NCBI GenBank assembly: GCA_951828385.1
Contig: OX639973.1
Span: 2,967,200 to 3,031,199, forward strand
Direction: 5' to 3'
Length of the DNA: 64,000 nt
From: an uncultured Poribacteria bacterium
Lineage (GTDB): Bacteria > Poribacteria > WGA-4E > WGA-3G
Position numbers and translations under genes: made by a program. This document shows, piece after piece, positions 49,498 to 57,944 of this stretch. Position 1 is the first letter of the stretch. Every line of letters starts with the position of its first letter. The notes below the pieces were generated by a model. It made no database searches, was not told the DNA's origin, and saw nothing but the letters and a program-made list of their open reading frames with translations.

Positions 49498-50784
49498 ATG
49501 GAAAAGGCAGATTCACAGCAAACAATTCAAAACGAGATAACAATTACAGGAAAAGGGTTAATGTTAGGGGAACCTGTGACATTGACCTTGAAACCGGCAT
49601 CCGCGAACTCCGGTATCGTCTTTCGGCGTGTAGATATCGTAGACGCTCCAGAAGTGAAGGTATGTCAGGAAAACTGGGCAGACATTTTACCACGATGTAC
49701 CAGTTTACGCAGTGGCGATACAACGGTTAGTAGCGTCGAACACATCCTTTCTGCTTTAGCGGGCCTCGGTGTTGACAATGCTATAGTGGAACTCGATGCC
49801 CCGGAACCGCCTGGGCTTGATGGAAGTGCGATGCCCTATGTCGAAAATATTCAAGCGGTAGGGCTCGTCTCACAAGACGCGCCCCGGAATTCTATTGAGG
49901 TCGCAGAACCCTTTTCACTCGCCTCAGGAGACAGACAACTCGTTTTATTGCCTGCTGATGCGTTAGAGATAACGTTCGTTTACGCCCACCCACAAACGAC
50001 TCCGCAAATAGCGACATTTAAAATAACCCCAGAATCATACGCCCGTGACATAGCACCCGCACGCAGCTTCTGTTTTGAGAATGAAATCGAAGCACTCCAG
50101 GCACTTGGCATCGGAAAAGGTGCAAGTTATGATAACGTCCTTGTTATCAACGCAGCAGGGGAACCCAGCACACCGCCCCGCTTTGACGATGAGTTTGTCC
50201 GACATAAAATCTTGGATCTGATGGGTGATCTCTATCTATCTGGACACCTTCCGAAAGCACATGTTATCGCCATGCGGACTGGACATACATTCCATGCCGA
50301 ATTTGTGAAAGCCCTCGCTGAGGCGGGGCACCTTCAACAACCACCCCTTCAAGAACCGATTGAAGTCATGGAAATCTATGAAGTGTTACCGCATCGGCAT
50401 CCGATGTGTATGGTGGATAGAGTTATTGAATATGAGAGTAAAAAACGGGCGGTCGGTATTAAGAACGTGACCTACAACGAACCGATTTTTGAGGGACACT
50501 TCCCGACACAGCCTGTCATGCCGGGTGTGCTACAGATTGAAGCACTGGCGCAACTCGCCGCATGGCTCGTGCTGCGGGACATCGGTAAAGAGGGTGAACT
50601 CGGTTACTTTCGTTCAATAAGTAAGGCGACATTCCGGCGTGCTGTCATTCCTGGAGATCAACTTCGATTGGAGATAGAGGTCGCACAATTGCGGAGCAGG
50701 CTTGCACGAATCGAAGGTCGTGTTTATGTAGGAGACGAGCTCGCGACTGAGGCTGAACTATCAATCGTCCTGGCATCTGTCTGA
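49498..50784 (+). CDS. lpxC-fabZ: bifunctional UDP-3-O-acyl-N-acetylglucosamine deacetylase / 3-hydroxyacyl-ACP dehydratase
   Basis: 428 residues fusing LpxC (about 1-280) with FabZ (about 285-428). LpxC: SVEHILSALAGLGVDN with the first zinc His, ARSFCFENEI, RHKILDLMGDLYLSG with zinc His and Asp, and RTGHTFH with the catalytic His. FabZ: LPHRHPMCMVDRV, FEGHFPTQPVMPG with the active His, and LQIEALAQLAAW with the active Glu. LpxC commits UDP-acyl-GlcNAc to lipid A. FabZ dehydrates hydroxyacyl-ACP. Such fusions occur in Bacteroidetes and some other diderms. Followed by lpxA and lpxI. Confidence 0.95.
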   Translation: MEKADSQQTIQNEITITGKGLMLGEPVTLTLKPASANSGIVFRRVDIVDAPEVKVCQENWADILPRCTSLRSGDTTVSSVEHILSALAGLGVDNAIVELDAPEPPGLDGSAMPYVENIQAVGLVSQDAPRNSIEVAEPFSLASGDRQLVLLPADALEITFVYAHPQTTPQIATFKITPESYARDIAPARSFCFENEIEALQALGIGKGASYDNVLVINAAGEPSTPPRFDDEFVRHKILDLMGDLYLSGHLPKAHVIAMRTGHTFHAEFVKALAEAGHLQQPPLQEPIEVMEIYEVLPHRHPMCMVDRVIEYESKKRAVGIKNVTYNEPIFEGHFPTQPVMPGVLQIEALAQLAAWLVLRDIGKEGELGYFRSISKATFRRAVIPGDQLRLEIEVAQLRSRLARIEGRVYVGDELATEAELSIVLASV

Positions 50785-50928
50785 ATTGGCTATCAGCAGT
50801 CAGCTATCGGCTATCGGTCAAGAGTTCTCCGGTAACAATCTACTCTCACCTGGTGTACGCCATGGAGAGGTTATCCGTTACAAACCGAGTCTTAACCGAC
50901 GACCAGTAGCCATTAGAGAGGGACATCT

Positions 50929-51753
50929 ATGTTAGAAACTAATATTCACCCGACGGCTATTATTTCTCCAAAAGCGATGCTCGAAGAGGGGGTCAAGGTC
51001 GGCCCCTATAGTCTTATCGGTGAAGACGTTCATATCGGGCGTGGCACCGTGATAGGTCCGCATGTGCAGATTGAGAAATGGACAACAATTGGTGAAGAAT
51101 GCAAGATTTTCTTCGGTGCTACCATCGGGAATGAATCTAAAGACTTGAAGTACGACGGTTGGCGGAGTTATGTAAAAATCGGGAATCGCAATATTTTACG
51201 TGAGTACGTTTCTATCTCCAGGTCAACATTTGAAGAAGGGGCAACTATCGTTGGCGACAACAACTTACTGATGAATTGGGTTAATCTTGCACATGACACC
51301 ATCGTCGGTAATAGAACGATCATGGCAAATTTTGTCTCGCTCGCAGGGCATGTTGTGATTGAAGATGACGTTCGATTGGGGGCGCACGCTGCCCTACACC
51401 AATATGTACGTGTCGGCAAGATGGCAATGGCTGGAGGGTTCTCAAAGATTGTACAGGATATTCCACCGTTCATGCTGTCTGCCGGACAACCAGCGCGTGT
51501 GCGGAGTCTCAACCGGATCGGTATCCGAACCTCTCGGATTAATCCGTTAGCGCAACTGACATCTGAAACGCTTGCTGAGTTAAAGAAAGCATTCCGCATC
51601 TTGTTCCGCTCCGGTTTACCGCTCAAACATGCCGTCGCCAGAGTCAAGGAAGAACTCGAAGCAACTCCAGAAGTTGAATACCTACTTGAATTTATTGAAA
51701 CCTCTAAACGTGGCATCGGATTTAGCCAACCGAATCGCATCTTGAACGGCTAA
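50929..51753 (+). CDS. lpxA: acyl-[ACP]--UDP-N-acetylglucosamine O-acyltransferase
   Basis: 274 residues. N-terminal hexapeptide-repeat beta helix (IHPTAIISPKAMLEEGVKVG onward) and a C-terminal helical part (LTSETLAELKKAFRILFRSG) as in LpxA. The catalytic His is in NLAHDTIVGN; GGFSKIVQDIPPFMLSAG corresponds to the family loop. It adds a 3-hydroxyacyl chain to UDP-GlcNAc, the first lipid A step. AGAGGG precedes the ATG. The position after lpxC-fabZ is the classic arrangement. Confidence 0.94.
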   Translation: MLETNIHPTAIISPKAMLEEGVKVGPYSLIGEDVHIGRGTVIGPHVQIEKWTTIGEECKIFFGATIGNESKDLKYDGWRSYVKIGNRNILREYVSISRSTFEEGATIVGDNNLLMNWVNLAHDTIVGNRTIMANFVSLAGHVVIEDDVRLGAHAALHQYVRVGKMAMAGGFSKIVQDIPPFMLSAGQPARVRSLNRIGIRTSRINPLAQLTSETLAELKKAFRILFRSGLPLKHAVARVKEELEATPEVEYLLEFIETSKRGIGFSQPNRILNG

Positions 51754-51814
51754 TTTCTCCATCAACATTTGGCGTTTAAAGATTTGCCACTTTTAAATAT
51801 GCGGAGCGAAAGCT

Positions 51815-52618
51815 TTGGAAAAATTAGGAATTATTGCGGGGGCAGGTGAGCTGCCGGTGCTATTGGCTCGCGCCGCTGTCGCTCATGATCGGGAACCGGT
51901 TATCATCCAAATTACAAAGTCTGATACGCAACGCTTTGCCGGAATTACACATGAAATTCATACCTATGGTGTCGGACAGATTCAAAAGATTGCCCGAACG
52001 CTCCTCAACTCAGGTGTCCAAGAGGTCGTGATTATCGGTAAGGTCGAAAAAAATATCCTGCTGCTTCCATTTCAAATTGATACGACTACCATTAAAATTT
52101 TAGTCCAGAACCGACGCGAAAAACCCACCATAATTGTCAACGCAGCCCTCAACTATCTTGAATCCGCCGGACTTACTATCCTCACGCAAGACCGATACCT
52201 CCATGATCTTCTTCTACAACCGGGTGTTTTAACAAAACGACTACCGACCACAAGCCAACTGGCAGATATTGAACTCGGTATCACCACCGCACGCCAGATC
52301 GCCAATATGGATATTGGGCAAACTGTTGTCGTTAAAAATCAGATCGTCCTTGCTATTGAAGCTATCGAAGGGACAGATGCCACTATTAAAAGAGGTGGAA
52401 ATTTAGGAAGGAAGGGAGTGGTTGTTGCAAAAGCATCTGCCGAGAATCACGACTTCCGTATCGATGTCCCGACAGTAGGCATGCAAACCTTAGAGGTGCT
52501 GCATCAAGTTAACGCGAGTGTGCTGGCAGTAGAAGCGCGGCGAACTTTTGTTATGGATGCCGAAGTACTCATTCAGCAAGCAGATCGATGGAAGATTGCG
52601 ATCGTTGCCGTTGAGTAA
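51815..52618 (+). CDS. lpxI: UDP-2,3-diacylglucosamine pyrophosphatase LpxI
   Basis: 267 residues of the LpxI (DUF1009) type: LGIIAGAGELPVLLARAA, IHTYGVGQIQKIARTLLNSG, EVVIIGKVEK and a C-terminal domain with AIEAIEGTDATIKRGG and DVPTVGMQTLEVL. It hydrolyses UDP-diacylglucosamine to lipid X in lineages lacking LpxH. The start is a TTG at 51815 with GGAG upstream; no ATG fits. With lpxC-fabZ and lpxA it proves lipid A synthesis, so an LPS outer membrane. Confidence 0.92.
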   Translation: MEKLGIIAGAGELPVLLARAAVAHDREPVIIQITKSDTQRFAGITHEIHTYGVGQIQKIARTLLNSGVQEVVIIGKVEKNILLLPFQIDTTTIKILVQNRREKPTIIVNAALNYLESAGLTILTQDRYLHDLLLQPGVLTKRLPTTSQLADIELGITTARQIANMDIGQTVVVKNQIVLAIEAIEGTDATIKRGGNLGRKGVVVAKASAENHDFRIDVPTVGMQTLEVLHQVNASVLAVEARRTFVMDAEVLIQQADRWKIAIVAVE

Positions 52619-52637
52619 TGTTTTCCGCTTGATATTT

Positions 52638-52673
52638 AAAAAGAAAAGCGGAGGCGATATATTAATAGCCTCC
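52638..52673 (-). terminator. intrinsic terminator of the selW-like gene
   Basis: On the minus strand, GGAGGC (52673-52668) and GCCTCC (52655-52650) form a GC stem, followed by GCTTTTCTTTTT. It lies 36 bases after the stop of the SelW-like gene and supports that gene being real and transcribed on this strand. Confidence 0.65.
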
Positions 52674-52708
52674 ACTCTCCTAAGGACACTGTTAATCAAC
52701 CTTCCAAA

Positions 52709-52939
52709 CTACGCAGCGTCTATTGCAGTTGTTATCTGCTCTGTCGTCGGAAACTCCCGAGTCTCTAACTTCGAGTAGAGCAGCGTGCCGTTTAATGAGA
52801 CTTCAAAAGCCCCACCACTGCCTGGAATCAGATCAACGGCCTCAACTTCTGCACCATACTTTTCTTTCAAGGCATCTGCCAAACTGGCTGCCCGTGGTTT
52901 GTAGTTTCAAGAGGTGCAATATTCAATTCTCACTTCCAT
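52709..52939 (-). CDS. SelW/Rdx-family selenoprotein
   Basis: 76 residues if the TGA at 52907-52909 is read as selenocysteine (residue 11). The sequence begins MEVRIEYCTS-U-NYKPRAASLADALKEKY and contains VEAVDLIPGSGGAFEVSLNG, LYSKLETREFPTTEQI. This is the thioredoxin-like SelW/Rdx fold with its N-terminal Cys-x-x-Sec redox motif (Cys8, Sec11). The gene has AGGAGG nine bases before the ATG and an intrinsic terminator after the stop. A hairpin at 52871-52892 has its loop 21 nt after the UGA. Role: small thiol/selenol redox protein. It lies antisense between lpxI and the TonB-like gene. Confidence 0.85.
52871..52892 (-). promoter_or_regulatory. candidate bacterial SECIS element of the selW-like gene
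   Basis: In the minus-strand mRNA, GGCAGCC pairs with GGC and TGCC (a three-base AGA bulge lies on the 3' side) around the loop AGUUU. The loop starts 21 nt after the UGA and has G at its second position, as typical of bacterial SECIS. Confidence 0.6.
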
Positions 52940-53058
52940 GGGGGTTATCCTCCTGATTCAAATTATGAGTGAATTTGATCCTTTTCCCTAAAATTCTACC
53001 ATTAATATTGGAAAATTGCAAGTTTTTTCGCGCGCTTTAAATATTCCGTCCAAAAGAT

Positions 53059-53074
53059 TGGCATGAATCTTGCT
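53059..53074 (+). promoter_or_regulatory. sigma-54-type (-24/-12) promoter
   Basis: TGGCATGAATCTTGCT matches the consensus TGGCACGN4TTGCW at all but one fixed position, with correct GG-GC spacing. The start point would be near 53085, about 100 bases before the TonB-like gene. No activator site was identified. Confidence 0.55.
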
Positions 53075-53187
53075 ACTATATTTAGTGTAGATACTCGTTT
53101 TTCCCGTAGAAACAGCGTCAAAGCATACGTCACCACTGTGTTATGTATTGATTACCGATGTGAAGTTAGCAAACAGGTGTTTAAATT

Positions 53188-53988
53188 ATGAACAAGGCTA
53201 TCCAATTTCTGAACAAATCTGTCCTTTTATCCATCTGCCTTCACCTGATAGGTGTAGGGATCGCCTCGCTGTCCATCGTTGGAACACCAGACAAGCATGG
53301 CGATGCGATCATCGCGGAGTTTGTCTCGCTCCCGAAGGCTCAAAAAACTTTGCACACACCACGTCGGCTCAAGACCCCAGAACTTACACGACCAGATATG
53401 CTGCGCTCACAACCCCCGCGTATCCAAGCACTTACAGAAGTCACTCACATCCAACAAAAGGAACTGCAATTCGTTGTTGATACACTCCCAATTTCCACTG
53501 TTCATCAGACGAGTCCGGCAGAAATCGGCACAGAAGATGAGAGGGGTCTTCAGTACCCTTTACCTCCGCATATAACAGGTAGTGTTTCACAACCGACACG
53601 TTTTACGCCTAAACGGATGCCGCGTCCACAGTGGACATCCACACCACTTGCTATTGCAAGCACACAAGCGGCGGAACTCCCCGCAATCTCCGCCCTTCTA
53701 AACGAACCGACACAAAACGCCAAATTCTTCCGCAAAGTTGATCCGATCTATCCCGAATCTGCCCGTCTCTCCCATAAACAGGGCCTCGTTGTCCTTGAAG
53801 CAACAATAGGCGTGGACGGCATAGCGAGAAATATCAAAATCGTCAAAGTTGTTGAAGTTAGCGGTTTAGGGTGTGAAGAAGCGGCTGTTGCGGCACTCAA
53901 AGCGTCCCAATTCGTACCAGCGAAACAGGGCAAAGTCGTTGTCAGCCAACGCCTCCGTATTCCTTATCGTTTCCAGTTTAAAAGTTAA
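53188..53988 (+). CDS. TonB family protein
   Basis: 266 residues. One N-terminal transmembrane helix (LLSICLHLIGVGIASLSIVG, about residues 13-32), a periplasmic Pro-rich spacer (TPELTRPDMLRSQPPR) and the TonB C-terminal domain from about residue 180: PIYPESARLSHKQGLVVLEA, VDGIARNIKIVK and RLRIPYRFQF. It couples inner-membrane energy to outer-membrane transporters or acts as a related envelope linker. No exbB/exbD is adjacent. A sigma-54-type promoter upstream suggests control by an enhancer-binding activator. Confidence 0.88.
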   Translation: MNKAIQFLNKSVLLSICLHLIGVGIASLSIVGTPDKHGDAIIAEFVSLPKAQKTLHTPRRLKTPELTRPDMLRSQPPRIQALTEVTHIQQKELQFVVDTLPISTVHQTSPAEIGTEDERGLQYPLPPHITGSVSQPTRFTPKRMPRPQWTSTPLAIASTQAAELPAISALLNEPTQNAKFFRKVDPIYPESARLSHKQGLVVLEATIGVDGIARNIKIVKVVEVSGLGCEEAAVAALKASQFVPAKQGKVVVSQRLRIPYRFQFKS

Positions 53989-54050
53989 GTAATTTCCCAT
54001 CTAATAATTCCGCTACTTGTGCCTGCCATCAGTGTCAACACAAAAAAGGC

Positions 54051-54079
54051 TTGCACTATCACGGCATTCCACGTATAAT
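54051..54079 (+). promoter_or_regulatory. strong sigma-70-type promoter ahead of the IS605-like remnant
   Basis: TTGCAC (54051-54056) and a perfect TATAAT (54074-54079) with a 17-base spacer. Transcription would start near 54086 and run through the element at 54095-54580 toward the SDR gene at 54597. Confidence 0.6.
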
Positions 54080-54094
54080 CTTTGCTACTGAACA

Positions 54095-54580
54095 TGTGAT
54101 AGCACCCACTATCTAAAGGTAGGGGCTTCGGCTTCGTAGACAATAGCAGTTTTCCCGAAAGGTCAACCGTCTTACGCTGTCTCCACCAGTAGGCGATTCC
54201 CTACAGGGTGAAAAATCCCCGTAGGCATATCGTGCGAAAAACTTTCACGGCTATCCCCGCCTACCTCTCTCCAAAATGGAGAGAAACGAAAAAGGGGGCA
54301 GCAATACAACGTGCAGACTTTCACCTCTGCTCCGATCCAAGCTTTCGCTCAATTACGCGTCAACTGCCCGATACATGTTTTTAGTGGTGTCGCACTTCAC
54401 ACTCACAACCCTTTCCACAGGGTAGGTTAGGACTCCCTCAAGCGAGAGAGGTGGAAACCCTAACCAAGTGCTAATAGTAATTATATTATATTTCTATGTG
54501 AAAGTCAAATTTTTTTTGGCTTTCACACCTTTAGCCGTCTACATCCCCAAGCTAAAGCATGGGGCTTTGACGGGGGAGTG
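54095..54580 (-). mobile_element. non-autonomous IS200/IS605-like element retaining a tnpB 3' tail
   Basis: On the minus strand, similar subterminal hairpins occur near both ends: CCCCATGCTTTAGCTTGGGG (54564-54545) and CCCCTA with TAGTGGG around a CTTTAG-containing loop (54125-54105). Same-strand palindromes at both ends are typical of IS200/IS605. Just inside the second, the frame PFGKTAIVYEAEAPTFR then stop (54109-54159) resembles a TnpB C-terminal tail. The other 400 bases are non-coding and rich in small hairpins. It looks like an internally deleted element that keeps the region which in TnpB systems specifies the guide RNA. Exact ends are approximate. Confidence 0.5.
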
Positions 54581-54596
54581 GTAAGGAGGGAACAAT

Positions 54597-55349
54597 ATGG
54601 ATGTTCAACTTAATAATAAAGTAGCCGTGATTACTGGTGGCTCTACAGGGATTGGGGCAGCAACAGCCATTGAATATGCTAAAGCGGGCGCGAAGGTCGT
54701 CTTCGGTGATATTAATGAGAAAGATGCTGAAAAAACGCTTAGCACGATCATCGAAAATGGAGGGACTGCGAAGTTCCAACGTACGGATGTCACTGTCGAA
54801 ACTGAAGTAGCGGATTTGATGGAAACGGCTGATACGGCGTTTGGTGGGATTGACACGTTGGTAACTTCGGCAGGTGTCCTGCGCGGACCAAGCGTTCGCA
54901 TTGATGATTTTGAGGCGGCGACTTTTGACTCGGTTATCGACGTGAACCTGAAAGGCACTTTTTTCGCACTTAAACACGCCGTGCCGATAATGGGGCGAGA
55001 GAACGGCGGTGTTATCCTCTGTATTGCCTCAGGAGCAGGGGTCCGCGGCGGGAGTTCCTCGGTGGCTTATGCTTCCAGTAAAGGTGGGGTCAATGGGCTT
55101 GTAATGACGGTAGAAAACCAAGTAGGGTCAATGGGTATCCGTATGCATACCATTTGTCCCGGAGGCTTAGCAACACCGCTTAAGTTAGGGCAAATTGCGG
55201 AATCAGCGAAGCGTGATGGGCAAGATGCAGATGCGGCTGTTGCAAATGCCCGGAACTCACTTGGTGATCCGGCGGGTGTCGCACGCGTATTAACGTTCCT
55301 TGCCTCTGATGCGGGTTCATACACACGCGGACAGATCTTCACAAGGTAA
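54597..55349 (+). CDS. short-chain dehydrogenase/reductase (SDR)
   Basis: 250 residues of the classical SDR type: TGGSTGIGAA dinucleotide loop near residue 14, D-x-V in RTDVTVE, the NAG-like TSAG at SAGVLRG, catalytic Ser in CIASGAG, and Tyr-x3-Lys in YASSKGG. Asp in VVFGDIN hints at NAD preference. A short C-terminal end (YTRGQIFTR) follows. AAGGAGG precedes the ATG by seven bases. The substrate is unknown; similarity is greatest to 3-oxoacyl-ACP reductase-like and sugar-alcohol dehydrogenases. Confidence 0.88.
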   Translation: MDVQLNNKVAVITGGSTGIGAATAIEYAKAGAKVVFGDINEKDAEKTLSTIIENGGTAKFQRTDVTVETEVADLMETADTAFGGIDTLVTSAGVLRGPSVRIDDFEAATFDSVIDVNLKGTFFALKHAVPIMGRENGGVILCIASGAGVRGGSSSVAYASSKGGVNGLVMTVENQVGSMGIRMHTICPGGLATPLKLGQIAESAKRDGQDADAAVANARNSLGDPAGVARVLTFLASDAGSYTRGQIFTR

Positions 55350-55430
55350 TTTTTTAATTACTGGGTTTTTGGTGAGTTTGAATGATCTCAATAGAAATTG
55401 GCTGGCTTTAAAAATTTTCATCAATGGACA

Positions 55431-55787
55431 CTAAGATGAAAAGATGTAATCAAAGTTCAGCCACAAACCTTTTGAATAACGATAGAAGAGGACAGGGAAA
55501 ACAGCGGAAAAGAGTGCCCAAACGCCTAAATTGATAAGGAAAGGGATAGGGGTGAAGGTTTCAAAGAGGAAATAACTCGGAAAAGCGATGAGGACGGTTG
55601 TCCCATAGTTGAGGTACATGGCACCTATAAAATAACCGGATTCCCGTTCAAACTTCAAATCACATGTTGCGCAATGGGTAAACATCCTGAAAAAGGTTTG
55701 AAATAGCGCGCCTTTACCACATCGTGGACATTTCAATTGAAAACCGTATCGCAATCCTCTACTGAGGTTTTCAAACGTTACTTTCAT
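55431..55787 (-). CDS. DUF983 family membrane protein
   Basis: 118 residues from the ATG at 55787, chosen to match the family start (FENLSRGLRYGFQLKCPRCG). A zinc-ribbon-like pair, CPRCG and CATC about 20 residues later, precedes two hydrophobic segments (YGTTVLIAFPSYFLF and LINLGVWALFSAVFPVLFY). DUF983 proteins are small membrane proteins of unknown role. It follows the priming sugar transferase by four bases, so it is probably part of the polysaccharide operon. Confidence 0.85.
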   Translation of the reverse strand: MKVTFENLSRGLRYGFQLKCPRCGKGALFQTFFRMFTHCATCDLKFERESGYFIGAMYLNYGTTVLIAFPSYFLFETFTPIPFLINLGVWALFSAVFPVLFYRYSKGLWLNFDYIFSS

Positions 55788-55791
55788 CCGA

Positions 55792-56508
55792 TTAGTAGGT
55801 ATTGCTATCCCAAAAAACCTTGAAGGTGCGGAGGAGTATTTTGAAATCGTTCCAAAAAGATAGATGCTCAACATACTCAAGATCAACAGAAATACCGTCT
55901 CGGATTGTGCCTTGTCTATGAGGACTGAGCTGCCAGAGCCCGGTCATCCCCGGACGGACAAGGTGACGTTGGTTTTCCCACGGTTCATAATGTTTAGCAA
56001 GAAAAGGCATTTCCGGTCGTGGGCCTACGAGGCTCATTTCCCCTTTGAGTACATTGAAAAGCTGCGGTAGCTCGTCTAAACTCGTTTTACGGAGCCATTT
56101 GCCGACCGGCGTAATGCGTTCATCGTCCGTCGAATCCGGTTTCTCTGAATAGGACGGCGTATCAACATGGAGGCTCCGAAACTTGTGCATAATAAACAGT
56201 TCGTTGTTTAATCCAACCCGCTTGTGCGAGAAAAAAACGGAACCGGACGAGGTGAGCTTAATAAAAATGGCAATCAATCCCATCAGCGGGGCAAAAATAA
56301 TGATAAGTAAAAATGCAGCGATTGCATCAAACAAATGTTTGCCACGCTTTGCGTAGAAAGAGGAGAGTCGTTCCACTAGAGTCCCTGTTTTTGGTATTTT
56401 TGGCGAAGTTTGCGGGCTAAAACTTGTCGTTAAACTTTCATCGCTATGCTGGCTCGTTTCGTCCGCATCTTTTCCTATCTGGTTGATGCTTCTTGATAGG
56501 AAGGGCAT
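55792..56508 (-). CDS. undecaprenyl-phosphate sugar phosphotransferase (priming transferase)
   Basis: 238 residues of the bacterial sugar transferase family: one membrane segment ([22 protein letters not shown]), then [41 protein letters not shown] and [12 protein letters not shown] with the conserved Asp-Glu and PRPE. It transfers a sugar-1-phosphate to the lipid carrier at the inner membrane to start polysaccharide synthesis. AGAGGA precedes the ATG. The glycosyltransferase gene lies upstream on the same strand. Confidence 0.92.
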   Translation of the reverse strand: MPFLSRSINQIGKDADETSQHSDESLTTSFSPQTSPKIPKTGTLVERLSSFYAKRGKHLFDAIAAFLLIIIFAPLMGLIAIFIKLTSSGSVFFSHKRVGLNNELFIMHKFRSLHVDTPSYSEKPDSTDDERITPVGKWLRKTSLDELPQLFNVLKGEMSLVGPRPEMPFLAKHYEPWENQRHLVRPGMTGLWQLSPHRQGTIRDGISVDLEYVEHLSFWNDFKILLRTFKVFWDSNTY

Positions 56509-56606
56509 GGTTAATTCCTCTGATTGCAGTTTAATCTCAGGCGTAGGTTTACACGGCTATATGCCGTTTTGACGAAATTCTCAGGGCATTTATAATTAAA
56601 ACGTTG

Positions 56607-57725
56607 TTAGCACTGTTGGAGTTTCTCAAAAACATCAAGATACTGCTGTGCGATATTTTCCCAATTGAACCGATTCCGAATCTGATCTGGGGCGCGCCGC
56701 CGGAAATCTTCAACTTGCTCCGGATGTTGTTCCAACATCTGAATTTGCTCCGTGAGCGATGCAACGTTTTTGTCAAAGAGTACGCCGTAACGTCCACCCT
56801 CCAAAACTTCATCATTGAAAGGCGTATTCAGGGCAAGAATGCAGTTGGAAAACCCTAACGCTTTCAGAATGGAAGGGTTAATACCGCCAAATTGATGTCC
56901 GTGGATATAGGCGAAACAGTGATGGTGAAGTTCTTTAATGTGTTCAGAACTATCAATGTGCCCGAGGAATTTGACGTTTTCGTTGGCAATGTTCTTTAAT
57001 TTCGCCAAAAATTCGTTTTCGAGTTTATTGCCTTTGTAATCAGCCCCACCTGCTATAGCGAGTTGTTTTTGGCTGTTCGAGGCAACGAACGCCTCCAAAA
57101 TGAGGTCAGCATTGTTATCCGGAACAAGCCGACTGGCAATGAGGTAATAATTCCGAGGTTCAAGTCCATAAGCTTCAAGAATTTCTGGGTGCTCCGAAGG
57201 CTCAATGTTTGCGCCGTAAGCGATATAGGTCGTTTCCGCACCTAATTCCTCAAGATAGAGCCGCTTCATTTCAGAAGCATCGGTAATGACAATTGGAAAT
57301 GCCGCGGTTGCCATCTTTGCCGCCCACTTGAAGTAAATCGCGCCCAGCCCCTTCCATTTTGGACGGAGCCATTCCATCCCATCAACATTGATAACAGCCG
57401 TTTTACCGGCGATGCGGAAGAACCATCCAAAAGGTCCGTTACCCGCATTCCACGCCAGAATAACATCGGACGCCGTAACCGAAGCGTGGACCGCTGCCAG
57501 AAAACTGTGGCTGAGGGTACTAAACATCTTATGCTCTATACTCGGCAAGTAAACGAGCTTGATGCCTTTCCATTCCGCCGGCCTCTCTTTGAAAAGTGCC
57601 TTCCGACAGTAGACGATGACTTCATGCCCTGCTTCCACCCAGCGCGGGGCGAGTTCCCCCATGATCGTTTCCAATCCACTATAAGTGGCGGGAAGCCCGC
57701 GTATGCCTAATACCCGAATTCTCAT
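56607..57725 (-). CDS. glycosyltransferase (GT4, DUF1972 type)
   Basis: 372 residues. It starts RIRVLGIRGLPATYSGLET, the DUF1972 N-terminus typical of rhamnosyl-type transferases. The C-terminal GT4 half has YYLIASRLVPDNNADLILEAF and the donor-binding EFGGINPS-like segment HQFGGINPSILKALGFSN. It adds a sugar to the lipid-linked precursor; the exact sugar is unknown. A promoter at 57780-57809 precedes it, so it leads the glycosyltransferase, priming transferase and DUF983 unit. Confidence 0.9.
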   Translation of the reverse strand: MRIRVLGIRGLPATYSGLETIMGELAPRWVEAGHEVIVYCRKALFKERPAEWKGIKLVYLPSIEHKMFSTLSHSFLAAVHASVTASDVILAWNAGNGPFGWFFRIAGKTAVINVDGMEWLRPKWKGLGAIYFKWAAKMATAAFPIVITDASEMKRLYLEELGAETTYIAYGANIEPSEHPEILEAYGLEPRNYYLIASRLVPDNNADLILEAFVASNSQKQLAIAGGADYKGNKLENEFLAKLKNIANENVKFLGHIDSSEHIKELHHHCFAYIHGHQFGGINPSILKALGFSNCILALNTPFNDEVLEGGRYGVLFDKNVASLTEQIQMLEQHPEQVEDFRRRAPDQIRNRFNWENIAQQYLDVFEKLQQC

Positions 57726-57779
57726 CCTTTTTTCTTACCTCGTCCTAATACACGTTACAAATCAAAGGGTCCTGTATAT

Positions 57780-57809
57780 ATTATACCCATTTTAAGCGCG
57801 AAAGTCCAA
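57780..57809 (-). promoter_or_regulatory. sigma-70-type promoter of the polysaccharide operon
   Basis: On the minus strand, TTGGAC (57804-57809) and a perfect TATAAT (57780-57785) with an 18-base spacer, about 48 bases before the glycosyltransferase ATG. Confidence 0.6.
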
Positions 57810-57944
57810 TTTCTTTTGACGACAGGACACCTCAAAACAACGCTATATCACCTTTGATAACAAGAAGGGTATAAATCTTCATTTTTTATTCAAATAGCAT
57901 TTTCTCAACTTTGATGACTGAAAGGTGCCAAACCTACGTTATTT

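Noticed and set aside
54290-54340. Group II intron domain V-like sequence (AGGTGAAAGTCTGC on the minus strand)
   Set aside because: The lower stem of domain V does not form and no maturase is present. The IS200/IS605 interpretation explains the ends better.
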